DNA of 64,000 nt from positions 1,854,972 to 1,918,971 of the forward strand of contig NZ_AP023032.1 of NCBI RefSeq assembly GCF_019670105.1. The letters run 5' to 3'. Shown here one piece after another: positions 61,059-64,000 of the stretch. The position numbers and the translations under genes were made by a program. The stretch is from Agarivorans albus. Its GTDB lineage: Bacteria > Pseudomonadota > Gammaproteobacteria > Enterobacterales > Celerinatantimonadaceae. The notes under the pieces are model-generated. The model worked only from the letters and a program-made list of their open reading frames with translations, was not told the origin of the DNA and made no database searches. Each line of letters opens with the position of its first letter. Position 1 is the first letter of the stretch.

Positions 61059-62265
61059 CAAACAACTCCATAATTTTATCAATTGCTTCTATCGCTTGGT
61101 CAATATCTTGTTGATTGTTATATAAGCCAAGTGACAAACGAATACTGCCTTCTGGAGACAAACGACTGCTCAAGGGCATTGCGCAATGATGGCCACAGCG
61201 CAAAGCAACATTGTATTGGTCAAATAGGGTGGCAGCATCTTGAGGGTGAACACCTTGCAAGTTGAAGGCAATTAAGCCAACTCTCATCATCGGTTCACCA
61301 ACCAGTTCAACCTTGGGGTGCTGTTTAAGCTGCTGTAGCGCATAAGCTAATAATTGGCGCTCGTGACTAAGACGCTCTTTTAAAGGGAACTGTGCTAAGA
61401 ACTTAATGGCTGAGGCCAAACCTATTGCCCCAGCTATGTTTGGGGTCCCCGCTTCTAGGCGATAAGGAAGACTGTTCCAAGTGCTAGCTTCAAAAGACAC
61501 CTTACTTATCATCTCTCCACCAAACATGCTGGGCTCGAGCAGCTCTAAGGCTTCTTCGCTTCCATATAGAGCGCCTATGCCTGTTGGCCCATATAACTTG
61601 TGTCCAGAAAACAAGTAATAGTCACAAGCTAAGCGATTAACATCGACGTCTAAGTGAGCTACAGCTTGTGCGCCATCCACCACTATTTTTGCGCCGAACT
61701 GGTGGGCTAGCCTAGATAATTCAGGAATTGGTTGCATAGCACCAATACTGTTTGATACGTGGGCAACGGCAACAATTTTACATTTGTCGCTAAGTTGCTG
61801 GCGAAAGTAAGCTAAATCTATATCACCATTGTCTAGTACAGGAATTACTTTTAGATTCGCCTTACGCTTAAGGGCTAGTTGCTGCCAAGGTACTAGGTTT
61901 GAGTGATGTTCGAGCTCGCTAACCCAAATTTCGTCGCCTTCATCAACTAAATGGGCGAGGCCATCTGCCAATAGGTTGGCAGCTTGAGTTGTTCCGCTGG
62001 TCCAAATAATATTTTGCGCCTTGGCACCAATAAATTCTGCAAGTGTTTTCCTTGCTAATTCAAAGGCATTGGTGGCATGTCGAGCAAAGCTATGACTTGC
62101 TCTATGTACATTGGCATGACCTTGGCGGTAATATTGTTCAATGTCTTTTAAGACAACTTCAGGGACTTGAGTTGAAGCTGCGCTATCAAGGTATGCAAAT
62201 GGCTGATTAGTACCGTTTAATGACGGGAAAAACTGTCGATAGCGAGTATGCTTAAGTGAAGTCAC
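61051..62265 (-). CDS. csdA: Cysteine desulfurase CsdA
   Basis: A 404-residue PLP enzyme of the class-V aminotransferase (SufS/CsdA) group. The PLP lysine is Lys223 in FSGHKLYGPTG and the catalytic Cys357 in LRCGHHC carries the persulfide. The N-terminal SAASTQVP and VDGAQAVAHLDVDV are also family features. It mobilises sulfur from L-cysteine to alanine plus protein persulfide and donates it to CsdE encoded just downstream. It is divergent from the membrane GGDEF-like gene. Confidence 0.93.
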   Translation of the reverse strand: MTSLKHTRYRQFFPSLNGTNQPFAYLDSAASTQVPEVVLKDIEQYYRQGHANVHRASHSFARHATNAFELARKTLAEFIGAKAQNIIWTSGTTQAANLLADGLAHLVDEGDEIWVSELEHHSNLVPWQQLALKRKANLKVIPVLDNGDIDLAYFRQQLSDKCKIVAVAHVSNSIGAMQPIPELSRLAHQFGAKIVVDGAQAVAHLDVDVNRLACDYYLFSGHKLYGPTGIGALYGSEEALELLEPSMFGGEMISKVSFEASTWNSLPYRLEAGTPNIAGAIGLASAIKFLAQFPLKERLSHERQLLAYALQQLKQHPKVELVGEPMMRVGLIAFNLQGVHPQDAATLFDQYNVALRCGHHCAMPLSSRLSPEGSIRLSLGLYNNQQDIDQAIEAIDKIMELFGE

Positions 62266-62373
62266 AATGATTCTTTGTTTGGCAATTAAAGCCGATATTG
62301 TAGCCCTAGGCGCAAATCTAAACTAGCTTATATCGGTGTTCTCTTTGATTTAACAACAGGAGTTAAAGGAAAG

Positions 62374-63552
62374 ATGCAACAGCCACAAGTTATGCAAGCG
62401 TGGAAAAGCGTATTTATGGGCTTTTCTTCCTCTAGCCAAGAGCGGCAATTTGCTAACTGGCAGTGGCAACAACAGCGCCAACATCTCTTTTGGGTTCAAT
62501 CGCTCTATTGCTTGTGTGTTATTTCCTATCTTTTTCAATCGGGTGTACTTGCTGCTTGGTGGCAACAAGCCAATATAGGCGCATCTTTAGCATTAAGTGT
62601 TTGGTTTTGTTATCAAATGTTGCTTACTTGGCGTGGTTTAAAGTTGGTGACGGCTCGCTCAGCCCATGCCTTGTTAGCTGGCCATGCAGTGATTCATTTC
62701 ACTTTAATCTTCGCTTTAATGCATGGTGGAGGGGAGCTGCAGTTTAGTGCTGTTCCTGATTGGTTAGTGTACAGCCTACCAGTACTGTTTATTTGTTTCT
62801 ATTTACCTATCTTGCTCGCAGTTATGTTGATAGTTGTTGCTACTTTGCTCACTTTGAGTGGTGTTGAGCCCTTAAACGCAAGCCAAGTACAAAATTGGCC
62901 TTATGTCGAGCTGCCAAATGCCTTAGTGAACTGTTTATTGGTATGTATTATCGTTTGTCTTTGTCATGCCTTGTGGCGTCATCGCTATACTCATGAACAA
63001 GGCTTAGATTTGTTTCAAGAGAAAGAACAGCCAAGTAGCGAAAACCTACCTTTGTTTAAGCAATCTATCGATACTGATGAGCTGACTGGCTGTGCTAACT
63101 TTGCCCGCTTTAAACAGTTTTCTGAGATAGAAATTGAACGTACCTCTCGTTATCAGAATGCCTATTCTATTGTTTTGATTAACGTCAATCATTTTAGTCG
63201 ATACCGTGATAAATTAGGCGCTGATGAAGCTGATAAGCTATTGGTTAAACTAGCGAATTTTTTACAATCGAAGGTACGCAAAGTTGACTTGTTAGCGCGT
63301 TGCGAAAAAGATCAGTTTGTTATTGGTTTACCTGAATCTAGCTTGTACCAAGCTTTGGATACTGCAGAACGGATCCACGATGCTTTAGGTAGCGAATTTT
63401 GGCTCAACTATCTTGATGAGTTAGAACTTGGCTCTCGGTTGGGGGTGGCTTGCGTAGATGGCACTGCCAACAATATTGAGGCACTAATAAGCAAAGCTGA
63501 AAATGCAATGAACAATCATCGAAGTGCCAGCGCCCTAAGCTACGGACGCTAG
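62374..63552 (+). CDS. Membrane protein with degenerate GGDEF domain
   Basis: A 392-residue protein. Five or six TM helices span about residues 40-205, and the cytoplasmic GGDEF-fold domain runs from DTDELTGCANFARFKQF to the end. The active-site loop reads EKDQF (311-315), so Glu/Gly residues needed for catalysis are lost, whereas the I-site RKVD (302-305) keeps R and D. It should not make c-di-GMP but could bind it as an effector. ATG 62374 has aaagga upstream. It is divergent from csdA and upstream of the nhaD gene by 56 bp. Confidence 0.86.
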   Translation: MQQPQVMQAWKSVFMGFSSSSQERQFANWQWQQQRQHLFWVQSLYCLCVISYLFQSGVLAAWWQQANIGASLALSVWFCYQMLLTWRGLKLVTARSAHALLAGHAVIHFTLIFALMHGGGELQFSAVPDWLVYSLPVLFICFYLPILLAVMLIVVATLLTLSGVEPLNASQVQNWPYVELPNALVNCLLVCIIVCLCHALWRHRYTHEQGLDLFQEKEQPSSENLPLFKQSIDTDELTGCANFARFKQFSEIEIERTSRYQNAYSIVLINVNHFSRYRDKLGADEADKLLVKLANFLQSKVRKVDLLARCEKDQFVIGLPESSLYQALDTAERIHDALGSEFWLNYLDELELGSRLGVACVDGTANNIEALISKAENAMNNHRSASALSYGR

Positions 63553-63608
63553 AACGAAATCTTTATCAATCTAAAACAAATGAGCATTCGCCTAAGGAGT
63601 GGGATTTA

Positions 63609-64000
63609 ATGCGTATATTGTTGCCTCTGCTATTGTTGTTTTTTTCTTCTGCTAGTTATGCCGCTGATGGCTTGAGCTTAACCTCGTCTTGGGTGGGCTA
63701 TAGTGCCTTAGTCATTTTTGCCATTGCTTACTTATTGGTGATGAGTGAAGAGGTTATTCATCTAAGAAAATCGAAACCCGTGCTGGTCGCCGCAGGCTTA
63801 ATTTGGTTTTTGATTGCTATTTATTACCGCGGCTCTGGTCACGAAGAGCTGGTAACCGATGCCTTTCGCCATAACTTACTGGAGTTTTCAGAGTTAATGC
63901 TGTTCTTGTTGGTGGCGATGACTTACATCAATGCAATGGAGGAACGACGCTTATTTGATGCATTGCGGGCTTGGCTGGTTAGTAAAAAACTGAGTTATCG
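63609..64000 (+). CDS. nhaD: NhaD-type sodium/proton antiporter, N-terminal part
   Basis: The 130 visible residues run off the right edge. A signal-like leader (MRILLPLLLLFFSSASYAADG) is followed by TM segments with the NhaD-type signature LVMSEEVIHLRKSKPVLVAAGLIWFLIAIYYRG and NLLEFSELMLFLLVAMTYINAMEERRLFDALR. NhaD exports Na+ or Li+ in exchange for protons and suits a marine organism. The start ATG 63609 has aaggagtggg upstream. Confidence 0.85.
   Translation, partial: MRILLPLLLLFFSSASYAADGLSLTSSWVGYSALVIFAIAYLLVMSEEVIHLRKSKPVLVAAGLIWFLIAIYYRGSGHEELVTDAFRHNLLEFSELMLFLLVAMTYINAMEERRLFDALRAWLVSKKLSY

Overview
This window looks like a chromosome segment of a marine gammaproteobacterium of the Alteromonadales/Vibrionales type, and a relative of Agarivorans fits best. 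That is an inference from gene content: an OmpU-like porin, the DUF485 plus VC_2705-type acetate symporter pair, inosine-guanosine kinase, a second-type EF-G, an NhaD antiporter, many c-di-GMP and chemotaxis proteins, and secreted GH16 and lyase-like polysaccharide enzymes. Base composition is moderate, with AT-rich intergenic regions. No rRNA, tRNA, phage or CRISPR was seen.

The dominant structure is a Syp-like exopolysaccharide/biofilm locus split into three blocks. Block 1 (4944-14562) has the order of Vibrio fischeri sypA-B-C-D-F-G: STAS protein, OmpA-like lipoprotein, Wza-like export protein with six SLBB modules, degenerate CpsD-like ATPase, hybrid kinase with Hpt, and sigma54 response regulator. 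A PhnD-like binding protein sits where sypE would be expected. Block 2 (15936-19674) encodes a large secreted LruC-domain protein, a small lipoprotein and a GT4 glycosyltransferase. Block 3 (28695-36681) encodes three GT2 enzymes, an O-antigen ligase-like protein, a flippase, a hexapeptide acyltransferase and another glycosyltransferase. Unrelated genes separate the blocks: a MerR regulator with a thiopurine methyltransferase (14614-15767), and a nickel/peptide-type ABC importer plus a run of small accessory genes (19835-28630).

Six -24/-12 (sigma54) promoters with correct spacing tie the blocks together: before the STAS gene, before the LruC gene, a face-to-face pair at 29660-29707 serving two divergent genes, before the 31264 glycosyltransferase, and before the 34782 acyltransferase. 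Four of them have a dyad TTGCA-N3-TGCAA 58-91 bp upstream, a candidate binding site for the locus's own sigma54 activator (13129-14562). No initiating sugar-phosphate transferase is present, so that step must be encoded elsewhere.

The left edge (1-4722) has a partial gene, a sugar acetyltransferase, a methyltransferase, a YjdM protein, a 266-bp MITE-like element and a Cache-domain chemoreceptor. The right half is mostly core or signalling: HNH protein, EF-G, S4 protein, lipoprotein hydrolase, a minus-strand set of lyase-like lipoprotein, chemoreceptor and GH16 enzyme, a diguanylate cyclase with a perfect FNR-type site upstream, a TonB receptor/YfiR/GGDEF-EAL operon, gsk, trmK-like, porin, acetate symporter, LysR regulator, CsdA/CsdE, a degenerate GGDEF membrane protein and the start of nhaD at the right edge.
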